Shown here in pieces: positions 10,787 to 20,600 of a DNA stretch of 64,000 nucleotides; position 1 is the first letter of the stretch; the number at the start of each line of letters is the position of its first letter. The DNA lies in NCBI GenBank assembly GCA_020638655.1, contig JACKIC010000011.1, positions 1 through 64,000 of the forward strand. The letters run 5' to 3'. A program made the position numbers and the translations under genes. Source of the stretch: Planctomycetota bacterium (lineage in GTDB: Bacteria > Planctomycetota > UBA1135 > UBA2386). A model generated the notes under the pieces. The model worked only from the letters and a program-made list of their open reading frames with translations. It was not told where the DNA came from and did no database searches.

Positions 10787-12447
10787 GGTCGTCGTCCGCC
10801 GTCGCCGCGGGCCTGTGGCTCACGGGTGCAGTACTCGCCCAGGGACAGGTTGCCCAGGGACAGGGCAAGGTCGTGCGCGTCAACGTCACCTCGGTGGCCG
10901 AGCGCAGCGTCTATCTCGATCACGGCCGCGACGTCGGCCTCGCGGTCGGCATGTTCGTGCGGCTGTTCCCGCCGGGGCTGGCGCCGTTCGAGGTCGAGAT
11001 CCGATCGATCAGCAACACTTCCGCGCGCGCCGAGCTGCCGCCGGGTTTCGCGGCGCCGCCGACCGGCACGCCGGGTGAGGCGAACGTCACCGAGGTCACG
11101 CAGACGACCTCGCCCGTCGTCCCGGTGACGCCCACCGCGCCGGACCATCCGCCGTGGACGCGCCAGGAAGGCGCGCGCGGCGCCGACCAGCCGCTGCTGG
11201 TGCCGACGTTCGGCGAGCAGCCCAAGGACCGGCCGCCGCGCCTCGACGGGCGCCTGTTCGCCTCGACCCAGTGGAGCCGCGACAACGGCGGCGATCGTTC
11301 GAGCGACTACTTCTACTCACGGCTCGGTGTGCGCGCCGACGCCACCAACTACTTCGGCGCCGGCGAGCGCGTGCGCTTCGCCGGGGAGATCGAGGATCGC
11401 CGGGTGTCGCTGCCCGACGCGCCGGACGACACCGACCAGAACGCGCGCCTCGACCTGCTGTCGGTCGCCATCGGCACCGAGGCCTGGGCGCCGACGGGGC
11501 TCGAGGTCGGCCGCTTCTACTCGCAGTTCCTGCCCGAGATCGGCCTCGTCGACGGCGTCGAGGTGGTGCGCCGCTACGAGGGCGGGATCCGCTTCGGCGG
11601 CGGCTTCGGCTCGTACCCGCTGCCGTTCCCGTCGCGCGACAGCGGCGACGACCTGGGGGTGCACGCGTTCTTCGACTACGCCGCCGACGCGCGCCGCAGC
11701 TTCGCGACCACGGTCGGTGTGCAGAAGACCTGGCACAAGGGTACCGCCGACCGCGACCTGCTGTTGCTGCGTGTCGAGGGCCGCCCGAGCGACAGCCTGT
11801 CGCTCTACGGCAGCGCCAAGGTCGACGTCTACACGGGCAGCGACACGATCAAGGGCAGCGGCGTCGAGGTGACCGAGGCCTACGGCGGCGCGCGGCTGGA
11901 CGGCAGCCGCGTCGGCACCGGGCTCACCGGGTCGCACTTCACGTGGCCGGAGCTGCTGCGCGAGGAATACCAGAACCTGCCGGTCGAGCTGGTCACGGAC
12001 GGCAAGGTCGACCGCCTGGCCTGGAACGGCTGGTGGCGGGTCACCGACGCGCTGCGGCTGCAGGCGCGCACCGACATCTGGCGCGACCAGGACCGCGACG
12101 GCACCTCGTGGGGCCTCGACGGCGATCTCTACGACGTGTTCGGCCCGCGCTCGTCGGTGTCGATGTCGCTGTTCGGCAGCGACGGCGGCTACTCCTCGGG
12201 GCCGGGCATGCGCGTGGGCCTGCGCGCGCCGCTCGGCGCCGGCGCGTGGCGCGCCGGCTACCGCTGGCACCGCTACGAACTTTCGGATCTGGTGACGGGT
12301 CCCGAGAGCTACACGCGGCAGTCGCTGGAGCTCGGCGTGTCGGTGCCGCTCGGTTTCCGCGGCGACCTCGACTGCGCGCTCGAGCACTGGTTCGGCGACG
12401 ACGAGGACGCCTGGGCCTTGAACCTCTACCTGCAGTGGCGCTTCTGA
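10783..12447 (+). CDS. Outer-membrane beta-barrel between two multiheme cytochromes (porin-cytochrome type)
   Basis: The 554-residue product starts with a signal peptide ending AVLAQ, then a small beta domain (about 25-90) with an HGRDVGLAVGMFVRL turn, a Pro/Thr-rich linker (about 105-165) and, from about 165 on, alternating aromatic/polar strands (FASTQWSRD, YFYSRLGVRAD, LNLYLQWRF). It ends in phenylalanine, as most outer-membrane barrels do. Its place between a 23-heme and a 19-heme gene, with stop/start overlap upstream, is the layout of porin-cytochrome conduits such as MtrB or OmbB, so I infer a pore holding a cytochrome. Sequence similarity to those families cannot be judged here. The GTG start is part of a GTGA overlap. 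A direct repeat encodes GQVAQGQG behind the signal peptide. Confidence 0.8.
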   Translation: MRSSSAVAAGLWLTGAVLAQGQVAQGQGKVVRVNVTSVAERSVYLDHGRDVGLAVGMFVRLFPPGLAPFEVEIRSISNTSARAELPPGFAAPPTGTPGEANVTEVTQTTSPVVPVTPTAPDHPPWTRQEGARGADQPLLVPTFGEQPKDRPPRLDGRLFASTQWSRDNGGDRSSDYFYSRLGVRADATNYFGAGERVRFAGEIEDRRVSLPDAPDDTDQNARLDLLSVAIGTEAWAPTGLEVGRFYSQFLPEIGLVDGVEVVRRYEGGIRFGGGFGSYPLPFPSRDSGDDLGVHAFFDYAADARRSFATTVGVQKTWHKGTADRDLLLLRVEGRPSDSLSLYGSAKVDVYTGSDTIKGSGVEVTEAYGGARLDGSRVGTGLTGSHFTWPELLREEYQNLPVELVTDGKVDRLAWNGWWRVTDALRLQARTDIWRDQDRDGTSWGLDGDLYDVFGPRSSVSMSLFGSDGGYSSGPGMRVGLRAPLGAGAWRAGYRWHRYELSDLVTGPESYTRQSLELGVSVPLGFRGDLDCALEHWFGDDEDAWALNLYLQWRF

Positions 12448-12460
12448 TGGGGGGCTCGTG

Positions 12461-14002
12461 ATGGCAACTCGCGACGAGGGCAAACCGATGAACGACAGCA
12501 CCCGTACCCCCCGCCAGCGTCGCTGGCGGCGCCCGCTCGTCTGCAGCGCGCTGCTCTACGTGCTCGTCGTCGCCTGCGCCACGTTCGTGCCGCAGCACGG
12601 CTGGAGCAAGTCGTTCGGCCCCGTGGTGCCGCACGACAGCTTCCCCGCCGACTGCTCGCTGTGCCACGCCAAGGGGGACTGGCATACGCTGCGCGCGGAC
12701 TTCACGTTCGATCACGCCGCCCGCACCGGGGTGCCGCTCGAGGGCGCGCACGCGGCCGCGGGTTGCCTCTTGTGCCACAACGACCGCGGTCCGGTGCAGC
12801 AGTTCGCGGCGCAGGGGTGCGCGGGCTGTCACGCCGACCCGCATCGCCAGCAGCTCGGCCGCAACTGCAAGGACTGTCACGACGAGACCAACTGGCAGCC
12901 GCGCGACGCCATCGCCCGGCACGACCGCACGCGCTTCCCGCTGGTCGGCGCGCACGCCGCGGTGGGCTGCTTCCGCTGCCACCCCGGCGCGCAGGTCGGC
13001 AACTTCGCGGGCGCCAACTCGGAGTGCATCCAGTGCCACATGGACGACCGCGCCCGCGCGACCGATCCGGACCACGTGGCGCTGGGCTACTCGACCGACT
13101 GCTCGCGCTGCCACCTGCCCACGGGCTGGTTCCCGGCGCGCTTCGAGCACACGCCGTCGTTCCCGCTGACCCACGGCCACGCCGGGCGGGCCTGCCGCGA
13201 GTGCCACCAGACCCCCAACTCGTTCACGGGGCAGTCGACCGCGTGCGCGAGCTGTCACACCGACGAGCACGCCGTCACCACGCAGCCCAGCCACGTCGCG
13301 GCCGGCTTCGGCACCGACTGCAGTCAGTGCCACGACACGCGCACGTTCCGCACCTCGTCGTGGCCGCACCCGGCGAGCTTCGAGCTGACCTTCGGCCACG
13401 CCGGGAGGCAGTGCACCGAGTGCCACGTCGGCCAGGTCTATTCGGGCACGTCGACGACGTGCAGCTCGTGCCACCTGGACACCTTCCAGGCGACCCAGAA
13501 CCCCAACCACGTCACCGCCAACTACCCGACCGACTGCACGCAGTGCCACAACACGATGGCGTGGCGCGGCGCGGGCACCAGCCACCCGGCGACCTTCCCG
13601 CTCGAGAACTCGCACGCGCGGGCGTGTTCGTCGTGCCACACGACGCCGGGCATCTACGCCGGCCTCAACCCGGCGTGCGCCACCTGCCACCTGGCGCAGT
13701 ACCAGGCGACGACCAACCCGCCGCACGTGTCGTTCGGCATGAGCCAGCAGTGCCAGCAGTGCCACGGCACCACGGTGTGGTCGAACGGCTCGTTCGTGCA
13801 CACGTTCCCGATCACGTCGGGCGCGCACCGCAACATGGCCTGCTTCGACTGCCACAACAACGCCGGCAACCGGTTGGCGTTCTCGTGCATCGACTGTCAC
13901 GAGCACCGGCAGTCGAAGATGGCCAATGACCACCAGGGCGTGAACGGCTACGTCTGGGCGTCCGCGAACTGCTACCAGTGCCACCCCAACGGGCGCCACT
14001 GA
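12461..14002 (+). CDS. 19-heme c-type cytochrome, possible lipoprotein
   Basis: The 513-residue protein carries 19 CxxCH motifs after an arginine-rich start and a hydrophobic segment ending V-V-A-C (Cys39), a plausible lipobox, so it may be lipid-anchored, perhaps on the outer membrane as the outward-facing partner of the barrel. Six copies of the same F-x-L-x-x-x-H-x5-C-x2-C-H module seen in the 23-heme protein are present (for example FPLVGAHAAVGCFRCH), indicating common descent. The heme-to-heme spacing is more regular than in its neighbour. ATG at 12461 lies six bases after a G-run; GTG at 12458 and ATG at 12488 are alternatives, the latter giving a more usual signal length. Last gene of the operon starting at 6519. 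Confidence 0.92.
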   Translation: MATRDEGKPMNDSTRTPRQRRWRRPLVCSALLYVLVVACATFVPQHGWSKSFGPVVPHDSFPADCSLCHAKGDWHTLRADFTFDHAARTGVPLEGAHAAAGCLLCHNDRGPVQQFAAQGCAGCHADPHRQQLGRNCKDCHDETNWQPRDAIARHDRTRFPLVGAHAAVGCFRCHPGAQVGNFAGANSECIQCHMDDRARATDPDHVALGYSTDCSRCHLPTGWFPARFEHTPSFPLTHGHAGRACRECHQTPNSFTGQSTACASCHTDEHAVTTQPSHVAAGFGTDCSQCHDTRTFRTSSWPHPASFELTFGHAGRQCTECHVGQVYSGTSTTCSSCHLDTFQATQNPNHVTANYPTDCTQCHNTMAWRGAGTSHPATFPLENSHARACSSCHTTPGIYAGLNPACATCHLAQYQATTNPPHVSFGMSQQCQQCHGTTVWSNGSFVHTFPITSGAHRNMACFDCHNNAGNRLAFSCIDCHEHRQSKMANDHQGVNGYVWASANCYQCHPNGRH

Positions 14003-14102
14003 GTCGGCACCTACGGTGACAGCGGAGGGTCCCGGGTTCAGGTCGGGTGGCTCCGCGGTCGAAAACGGGGGTTGACGCTGGGGTTTTGCCGGCGTCGCCT
14101 CG

Positions 14103-14108
14103 TACGTT
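14103..14108 (+). promoter_or_regulatory. Candidate -10 box for leaderless pyc mRNA
   Basis: TACGTT (TANNNT form) ends seven bases before the pyc ATG, and no Shine-Dalgarno lies between. A TTGACG at 14072-14077 is too far away (25 bases) to be its -35. Weak on its own; it gains some weight from similar spacing at trpS and ribE. Confidence 0.3.
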
Positions 14109-14115
14109 CGTCGCC

Positions 14116-17100
14116 ATGGAACCTCGCCTCTTCCACAAGGTGCTCTGCGCCAATCGCGGCGAGATCGCCATCCGGGTCTTCCGCGCCTGCTCGGAGCTGG
14201 GCATGCGCACGGTCGCGATCTTCAGCGAAGAAGACGCCACCAACCAGCACCGCTACAAGGCCGACGAGGCCTACCTGGTCGGCAAGGGCAAGGCGCCGGT
14301 CGCGGCCTACCTCGACGGCGACGAGATCCTCAAGATCGCCAAGAAGGCCAAGGTCGACGCGATCCACCCGGGTTACGGCTTCCTGTCCGAGAACCACGCG
14401 TTCGCGGCCGCGGTGCGCGCCGCCGGCATCGCCTTCATCGGGCCGAGCGCGCACGTGATCCAGCACCTCGGCGACAAGGTCGAGGCCCGCAAGGAGGCCG
14501 GGCGCCTCGGCGTGCCGACCGTGCCCGGCATCGAGCTGCCCGCGGACGAGGCCGCCGCGTTCGCTGCGGCGGAGGCGTTCTTCGCGCAGCACGGCACGTC
14601 GATCGTCAAGGCCGCGCACGGCGGCGGCGGTCGCGGCATGCGCGTGGTCGAGCAGGCGAGCGAGCTGTCGTCCAGCCTGCGGCAGGCGCGCAGCGAGTCG
14701 CTCGCGGCGTTCGGCAGCCCGGTCGTGTTCCTCGAGAAGTTCCTGCCGCGCGTGCGCCACGTCGAGGTGCAGGTGCTCGGCGACCAGCACGGCAACGTCG
14801 TGCACCTGCACGAGCGCGACTGCTCGGTGCAGCGGCGCCACCAGAAGGTGGTGGAGGTCGCGCCCGCGCCCAACCTGTCGCCGGCGGTGCGCGAGGCGCT
14901 GTTCGCCGACTCGCTGCGCCTGGCCAGGGACGCGGGTTACCACAACGCGGGCACCTTCGAGTTCCTGGTCGCCGGCGACCACCACTACTTCATCGAGGTG
15001 AACCCGCGGCTGCAGGTCGAGCACACGATCACCGAGCAGATCACCGGCATCGACATCGTGCAGACGCAGCTGCGCATCGAGCAGGGTTACCGGCTCGACA
15101 GCGCCGAGATCGGGCTCACCAGCCAGGACGTGGTGCGGCCGCGCGGCTTCGCGATCCAGTGCCGCATCACCACCGAGGACCCGCAGAACGACTTCCTGCC
15201 GGACACCGGCACGATCCTCGCCTATCGCGCGCCGGGCGGCTTCGGCCTGCGGCTCGACGGCGGCGACGGCCTGGCCGGCACGGTGGTCTCGGGGCACTAC
15301 GACTCGCTGCTGGTCAAGTGCATCACCTACGGTCCGACGCTGGCCCAGGCCGCGGTGAAGGGGCAGCGCGCGCTGCGCGAGTTCCGCATCCGCGGCGTCA
15401 AGACCAACCTCGCGTTCCTGCAGAACGTGCTCGGCCACGTCGCGTTCCTGCGCGGCGAGACCTGGACGCGCTACCTCGACGACACGCCCGAGCTGTTCGA
15501 GATCAAGCTCGGCAAGGACCGCGCCACCAAGCTGCTCACCTACCTGGCCGACGTCGTCGTCAACGGCCACCCGACGATCAAGCCCGAGCAGCGGCTGGCG
15601 CCGGCGAGCTGCATGCCGGCCGCGGTGCCCACGGTCCCGGTCGGGCCGCCGCCGCCCGGAACGGCCCACATCCTCGCCGAGGGCGGGCCGGCCAAGGTGG
15701 TGGAGTACATCAAGCGGCACAAGCGGCCGCTGCTGACCGATACGACGATGCGCGACGCGCACCAGTCGCTGCTGGCGACGCGCGTGCGCACCAGGGACAT
15801 GGCGGCGATCGCGCACGCGACCGCGCACCTCGGCCACCAGCTGTTCTCGTTCGAGACCTGGGGCGGCGCGACGTTCGACGTGGCGTACCGCTTCCTCAAC
15901 GAGGACCCGTGGGACCGGCTCGAACAGCTCAAGCGGCTGATCCCGAACGTGCTGCACCAGATGCTGCTGCGCGGCGCCAACGCGGTCGGCTACACCAGCT
16001 ACCCGCAGAACGTGGTCGAGGGCTTCATCGACGAGGCGGCGGCCGCCGGCATCGACGTGTTCCGCGTCTTCGACAGCCTCAACGACCTCGACTCGATGCG
16101 GGTCTCGGTCGAGCGCGTGCTGAAGACCGGCAAGATCGCCGAGGTGGCCGTCTGCTACACGGGCGACGTCGACAACCCCGCGCGCACCAAGTACGGCCTG
16201 GACTACTACGCCGACCTCGCCCGGCGCGCCGAGGACCTCGGCGCGCACATCCTGTGCGTCAAGGACATGGCCGGCCTGCTGCGCCCGCAGGCGGCGCGCA
16301 TGCTGATGGCGCGGCTGCTCGAGGTCACCGACCTGCCGATCCACCTGCACACGCACGACACCTCGGGCAACGGCATCGCCACCTACATGGCGGCGATCGA
16401 GAGCGGCGTGCACATCGTCGACATCGCCCTGTCGCCGATGGCGGGGCTCACCTCGCAGCCGAGCATGAACGCGCTGATCGCGGCGCTGCGCGGCGCGCCG
16501 CGCGAGACCGGGCTGATGAACAAGGTGTTGCAGCCGCTCGCCGACTACTGGGAGGCGGTGCGCGAGTACTACGCGCCGTTCGAGTGCGGCCTCAAGTCGA
16601 GCACCAGCGAGGTCTACTACCACGAGATCCCCGGCGGCCAGTACAGCAACCTGCGCCCGCAGGCGGCGTCGCTCGGCCTGCTCGAGCGCTGGGCCGACGT
16701 CAAACACGCGTTCGCGATCGTCAACCAGCTCGTCGGGGACATCCCCAAGGTGACGCCGAGCTCGAAGATGGTCGGCGACTTCGCCGTGTTCCTGGTGCAG
16801 AACGACCTGCTGGTGCTCGAGGGCGACCTTGCGCGGTCGGTCGCGGCGACGCGCCAGAAGCTGCTCGCCGAGAGCCGGCGCCTCGACTTCCCGCTCAGCG
16901 TGGTGCAGTACTTCCAGGGGTATCTCGGGCATCCGCCGGGCGGTTACCCACAGGAGCTGCGCGCCGCGGTGCTCAAGGGCCTGCCGGAACTCGTGGGGAG
17001 TCCGTCGGACGGCATGCCGCCGTTCGACTTCGCGGCCGCCAGCGAGCACGTCGAGCAGCGCACCGGGCGCGCCGCGTCGCGGCGCGACGTGCTCAGCTAC

Positions 17101-17616
17101 GCGCTCTACCCGCGCGTGATGGACGACTTCTTCACGTTCCGCAACCGCTGCGGCGACGTGTCGCTGCTGCCGACGCCGGTCTACTTCTACGGCCTGGAGA
17201 TGGGCCAGGAGGTCTGGGTCGAGATCGAGCCGGGCAAGACGCTGGTGGTCTCGCTCGAGGCGATGGGCGAGCCCGACGAGGAAGGCAACGTCACGGTCTA
17301 CTTCAAGCTCAACGGTCAGAACCGGCAGGTGCTGGTGCGCGACCGGTCGCTGGGCGGAGAGGTCGACAGCCGGCGCCGGGCCGACCCGGCGGTCGCCGGT
17401 GAGGTCGGCGCGCCGATGCCGGGCCGCGTGATCGCACTGCACGTCGCCGAGGGAGCGGCGGTCGCCGCCGGCGATCCGCTGCTGACGCTCGAAGCGATGA
17501 AGATGGAGACCGTGGTGCGCGCGCCCGTGGACGGCACGGTGCGCGAGCTGTGCGTCGACGACAAGCAGCAGGTCAAGGCGCAGGACCTGCTCGTGGTGGT
17601 CGACGTGGCGAAGTGA
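14116..17616 (+). CDS. pyc: Pyruvate carboxylase
   Basis: The 1166-residue biotin enzyme carboxylates pyruvate to oxaloacetate, refilling the TCA cycle. Order of domains: biotin carboxylase (LCANRGEIAIRVFRA at the start, HPGYGFLSEN, the ATP-grasp glycine loop HGGGGRGM, EVNPRLQVEH), carboxyltransferase (LLTDTTMRDAHQSLLATRVRT, metal-binding HLHTHDTSGNG), PYC/OADA domain, and a C-terminal biotinyl domain with EAMKMET (biotin Lys about 1129). Length is typical for the single-chain form. ATG at 14116 begins the conserved N-terminus; no Shine-Dalgarno is visible, but a TACGTT box ends seven bases before it, which may mean a leaderless message. It is transcribed alone and converges on the protease gene. 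Confidence 0.97.
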   Translation: MEPRLFHKVLCANRGEIAIRVFRACSELGMRTVAIFSEEDATNQHRYKADEAYLVGKGKAPVAAYLDGDEILKIAKKAKVDAIHPGYGFLSENHAFAAAVRAAGIAFIGPSAHVIQHLGDKVEARKEAGRLGVPTVPGIELPADEAAAFAAAEAFFAQHGTSIVKAAHGGGGRGMRVVEQASELSSSLRQARSESLAAFGSPVVFLEKFLPRVRHVEVQVLGDQHGNVVHLHERDCSVQRRHQKVVEVAPAPNLSPAVREALFADSLRLARDAGYHNAGTFEFLVAGDHHYFIEVNPRLQVEHTITEQITGIDIVQTQLRIEQGYRLDSAEIGLTSQDVVRPRGFAIQCRITTEDPQNDFLPDTGTILAYRAPGGFGLRLDGGDGLAGTVVSGHYDSLLVKCITYGPTLAQAAVKGQRALREFRIRGVKTNLAFLQNVLGHVAFLRGETWTRYLDDTPELFEIKLGKDRATKLLTYLADVVVNGHPTIKPEQRLAPASCMPAAVPTVPVGPPPPGTAHILAEGGPAKVVEYIKRHKRPLLTDTTMRDAHQSLLATRVRTRDMAAIAHATAHLGHQLFSFETWGGATFDVAYRFLNEDPWDRLEQLKRLIPNVLHQMLLRGANAVGYTSYPQNVVEGFIDEAAAAGIDVFRVFDSLNDLDSMRVSVERVLKTGKIAEVAVCYTGDVDNPARTKYGLDYYADLARRAEDLGAHILCVKDMAGLLRPQAARMLMARLLEVTDLPIHLHTHDTSGNGIATYMAAIESGVHIVDIALSPMAGLTSQPSMNALIAALRGAPRETGLMNKVLQPLADYWEAVREYYAPFECGLKSSTSEVYYHEIPGGQYSNLRPQAASLGLLERWADVKHAFAIVNQLVGDIPKVTPSSKMVGDFAVFLVQNDLLVLEGDLARSVAATRQKLLAESRRLDFPLSVVQYFQGYLGHPPGGYPQELRAAVLKGLPELVGSPSDGMPPFDFAAASEHVEQRTGRAASRRDVLSYALYPRVMDDFFTFRNRCGDVSLLPTPVYFYGLEMGQEVWVEIEPGKTLVVSLEAMGEPDEEGNVTVYFKLNGQNRQVLVRDRSLGGEVDSRRRADPAVAGEVGAPMPGRVIALHVAEGAAVAAGDPLLTLEAMKMETVVRAPVDGTVRELCVDDKQQVKAQDLLVVVDVAK

Positions 17617-17646
17617 CGCGGACGCCGCGCAGACGTCACGTCCGCG
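17617..17646. terminator. Hairpin between convergent pyc and protease genes
   Basis: CGCGGACG at 17617-17624 pairs perfectly with CGTCCGCG at 17639-17646 across a 14-base loop, in the 42-base gap between two convergent genes. There is no T-run, so it is at best a factor-assisted or bidirectional terminator. Confidence 0.35.
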
Positions 17647-17658
17647 CGGGCGCCGGCC

Positions 17659-20600
17659 TCACGGGTCGATGCCGATCGTATTGGTGATGTAGTTCGACAC
17701 CGTGATGCCGCCGGGCTGGGTGGCGTCGAAGGCGAACCACTGGCCGTGCACCTTGAGGCCGTCGAACACGGGGTTGTTCGGCACGCTGAAACCGTGGTAG
17801 GTGGCGCCGGCGGCGTCGGTGACCTTGAACAGCGTGATCGGCAGGTCGTGCCACGCAAAGCAGTTGGTGAAGCCGTAGGGGTTCAGGCTGACGCCGGCGG
17901 CGGTGGGCGTGTAGCCCATGCCGAGGATCACGCCGCTGTTCGGCGGTGCGTTCTGCAGGTCGTACCAGGCCGTCGAGCCGCGGTTCGGCGTGGAGTAGTA
18001 CGCCGTGCGCAACGGACCACAGCTGGTGCCATACTCGTTGAACGTGGCGCAGTTGAAGTTGGCCCGCAGGCGCAGGCCCGAGGTGCCCAGCGTGCCCGTC
18101 GCCGGCGCCCCGTTCCACACGAAGCCGTAGGCGAACAGGCGGTTCATCTGCGTGTCGCCGGTGTTGAAGTCGACGCGGTTGCCGCCGTTCGGGAAGCCCG
18201 TGCTGCTGTTGCCGCGGGTGAAGATCTCGACCACCACATCCGAGTTGCCGTCGTAGGCGAACGGCGTGGCGAGGCCGATCTCGGACCAGTCGTCCTCGGC
18301 GACGTGCCAGGTGTAGTCCGTCCGCTGCAGCACCGTGACCGGTGACGGCAGGTTGTTGGCGAACGTCGTCGACATCGTGTGCCCGGCCGGCACGTGCGAC
18401 ATGCGGATGCGCAGCTCGCGGTTGAAGTGGCGGGCGGTCGCGTTGCACGAGAACGCGAGGTCGTGGATCGTGCCCGCCGAGCCGAGCTGTTCGCGGCGCA
18501 GGATCGTCTGGTAGAGCTGGTTGGTCCAGCTCTCCGTGTCGGTGCGGTAGTACACCGCGACGTTCGCCACGCGCGGGCTGATCGTCGGGGTCGTGAACGG
18601 CACGTTGCTGGCCGTGCCCAGGCTCAGGGACACGTGGGCGTCGTTGTAGCTCTGGTTCGTGCCGGTGCCGTTGGTGTAGCGGTGGTTGAAGTTGCGCGCG
18701 ACGAGGCAGATCCCCAACGGAACGCCGGAGAGGAACAGCGGCTCGTTGAAGAAGATGCGGCTCGGTTGGTCGACGCCCGCGGCGACGCCGTGGCCCGTGG
18801 TGCGGGCGGTCCACCCGGCGGTGCTGCCCTCGAAGCCGACGTGCGTGCCCGTGCGCAGGTAGACGTCGACGATCAGGTCGGTGCCGACCGCGACGTCGGT
18901 GTTGACGTCGACGCCGCTCCAGTGGGTGTCCTGGTTGAACTGCAGGTCGAAGTAGACCGCGCCGCCGACCGCGCCGCCGTTGTCGGTCGCGAAGATCGTC
19001 GGCAGGCTGGAGGCTTCGGTGCATCCGAAGGGGATCACGTTGCCTGCGCCCGTCGTCGACGCGTCGGGGATGTGGCGCCCGCAGCCCGAGCCGTCGAGCA
19101 TGATCGCGCCGTTGGCGACCAGCGCATAGGTGGCGTCGATGCCCGGCGTGGCGGTGTTGGCGTCCTGGGCGACCGTCGGCGCGGTGACCTCGATGGTCCA
19201 GTTGCCGGGCGTCGGGTTGTTCAGGAACACGCATTCGACGGTGTCGATGGTGTCGGCGGCGCCGCCGGTGGACGAGGTGTTCGCCGTGAGCAGGCCGACG
19301 TTGCCCCAGTAGGCGGTCGTGCCGTTCGGGTGGATGACGCGCAGCGTCAGGTCGTTGACCCGGTCGATGGCGGCGGCGGGGTTGCCGGCGGGATCGAGGT
19401 AGGTCATGCAGACGCGCAGCGTCGTCTCGCCGTTGAGCACGTTGACGAGGTAGCTGTGCGTGTTGCCCTGGGAGATCGGGCGGTCCTCCGCGACGATCGC
19501 CATGCGGTTGCGCCGGTTGTACATGTTGTCCAGGCGCGGGTGGCCCCAGCCGACCTGCAGGCGCGTGCCCTGCGCCTGCGGGTACGTGTAGGCGCAGGCG
19601 ATCTGCAGCGCCTTCAGGGTCTGCGCGTAGGGGCGGTTCTGGAAGCGCGAGCCGTTCGCCACGCGCGGCGTGTTGCTGAAGATGTGGTCGGTGTACATCT
19701 GGATCGCGAGCGCGTTCGTGCCGGCCGTGATCGGCGTGGCCGCGGACGTGCCGTTGAAGCCCGTGAACGAGTTGCCCGGGCTGTAGCCGGCGGCGCCGCT
19801 GCGATCGGAGGTCCAGACCTGGTCGTAGAAGTTGCACAGGTCTGGCTTGATGCGGCCGTCGTGGGCCGGGCCCGTCGAGCCGCCGCCACTCCACGAGTCG
19901 TCGGCGACGATGCTGTTGTCGTAGTGGTAGATGCCGCCGATCGAGATGATGTTCTTGCCCCAGGCCTGCGGGCGGGCGTTGTTGGTGCCCAGGTTCGACA
20001 TGCTCTGCGTCCACGGGATGCGGTAGTCGAACACGATGTCGTCGGCGTCGGCCGAGACCGACGTGTACAGCTGCGTCTGGGTGTTGCCCCACGAGGCGGT
20101 CGTGAACATGCAGTTGTGCACGTTGACGACGTCGCCGATGACCTGGTTGCGCGACCAGCCCGCGGTGACCGTGCTGTAGTTGGTGTAGAAGCCGACCGCG
20201 TCGGGGGCCATGCCGCGTGCCTGCGGCGCGCTGGTGCCGTTGCCGAACACGCAGCCCGCGGTGCAGTGGCCGTGGCTCTGGGCCTGGCCGCCGCTGCGCA
20301 CGTTGGTCATCGGGGTGGTGAAGTCGGGGTGGTTGTATTCCACGCCCTCGTAGACGTGGCCGCGCACGCCGGCGCCGGTGTAGCCGCCGGCCGTCTCGAT
20401 GGCATTGGCGCCGTCCTGGATGCGCGCGTTGTCCATGTCCTCCTCCTCGGGCGTCCACCGGTCGATCCAGAGGACCTCGTCGAGGCGGGCCGCGGCGAGC
20501 AGTTCGGGGCCGTCGAGCTCGGCGGTGAACAACAAGCTGCCCTCGTGGCGATCGAAGACCTTGCCGCCGATCGCGACGATCTTGGCCTCGAGCGCCTTCT

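Noticed and set aside
14072..14077. TTGACG as a -35 for pyc
   Set aside because: The nearest -10-like box (14103) is 25 bases away, too far for a sigma70 promoter.
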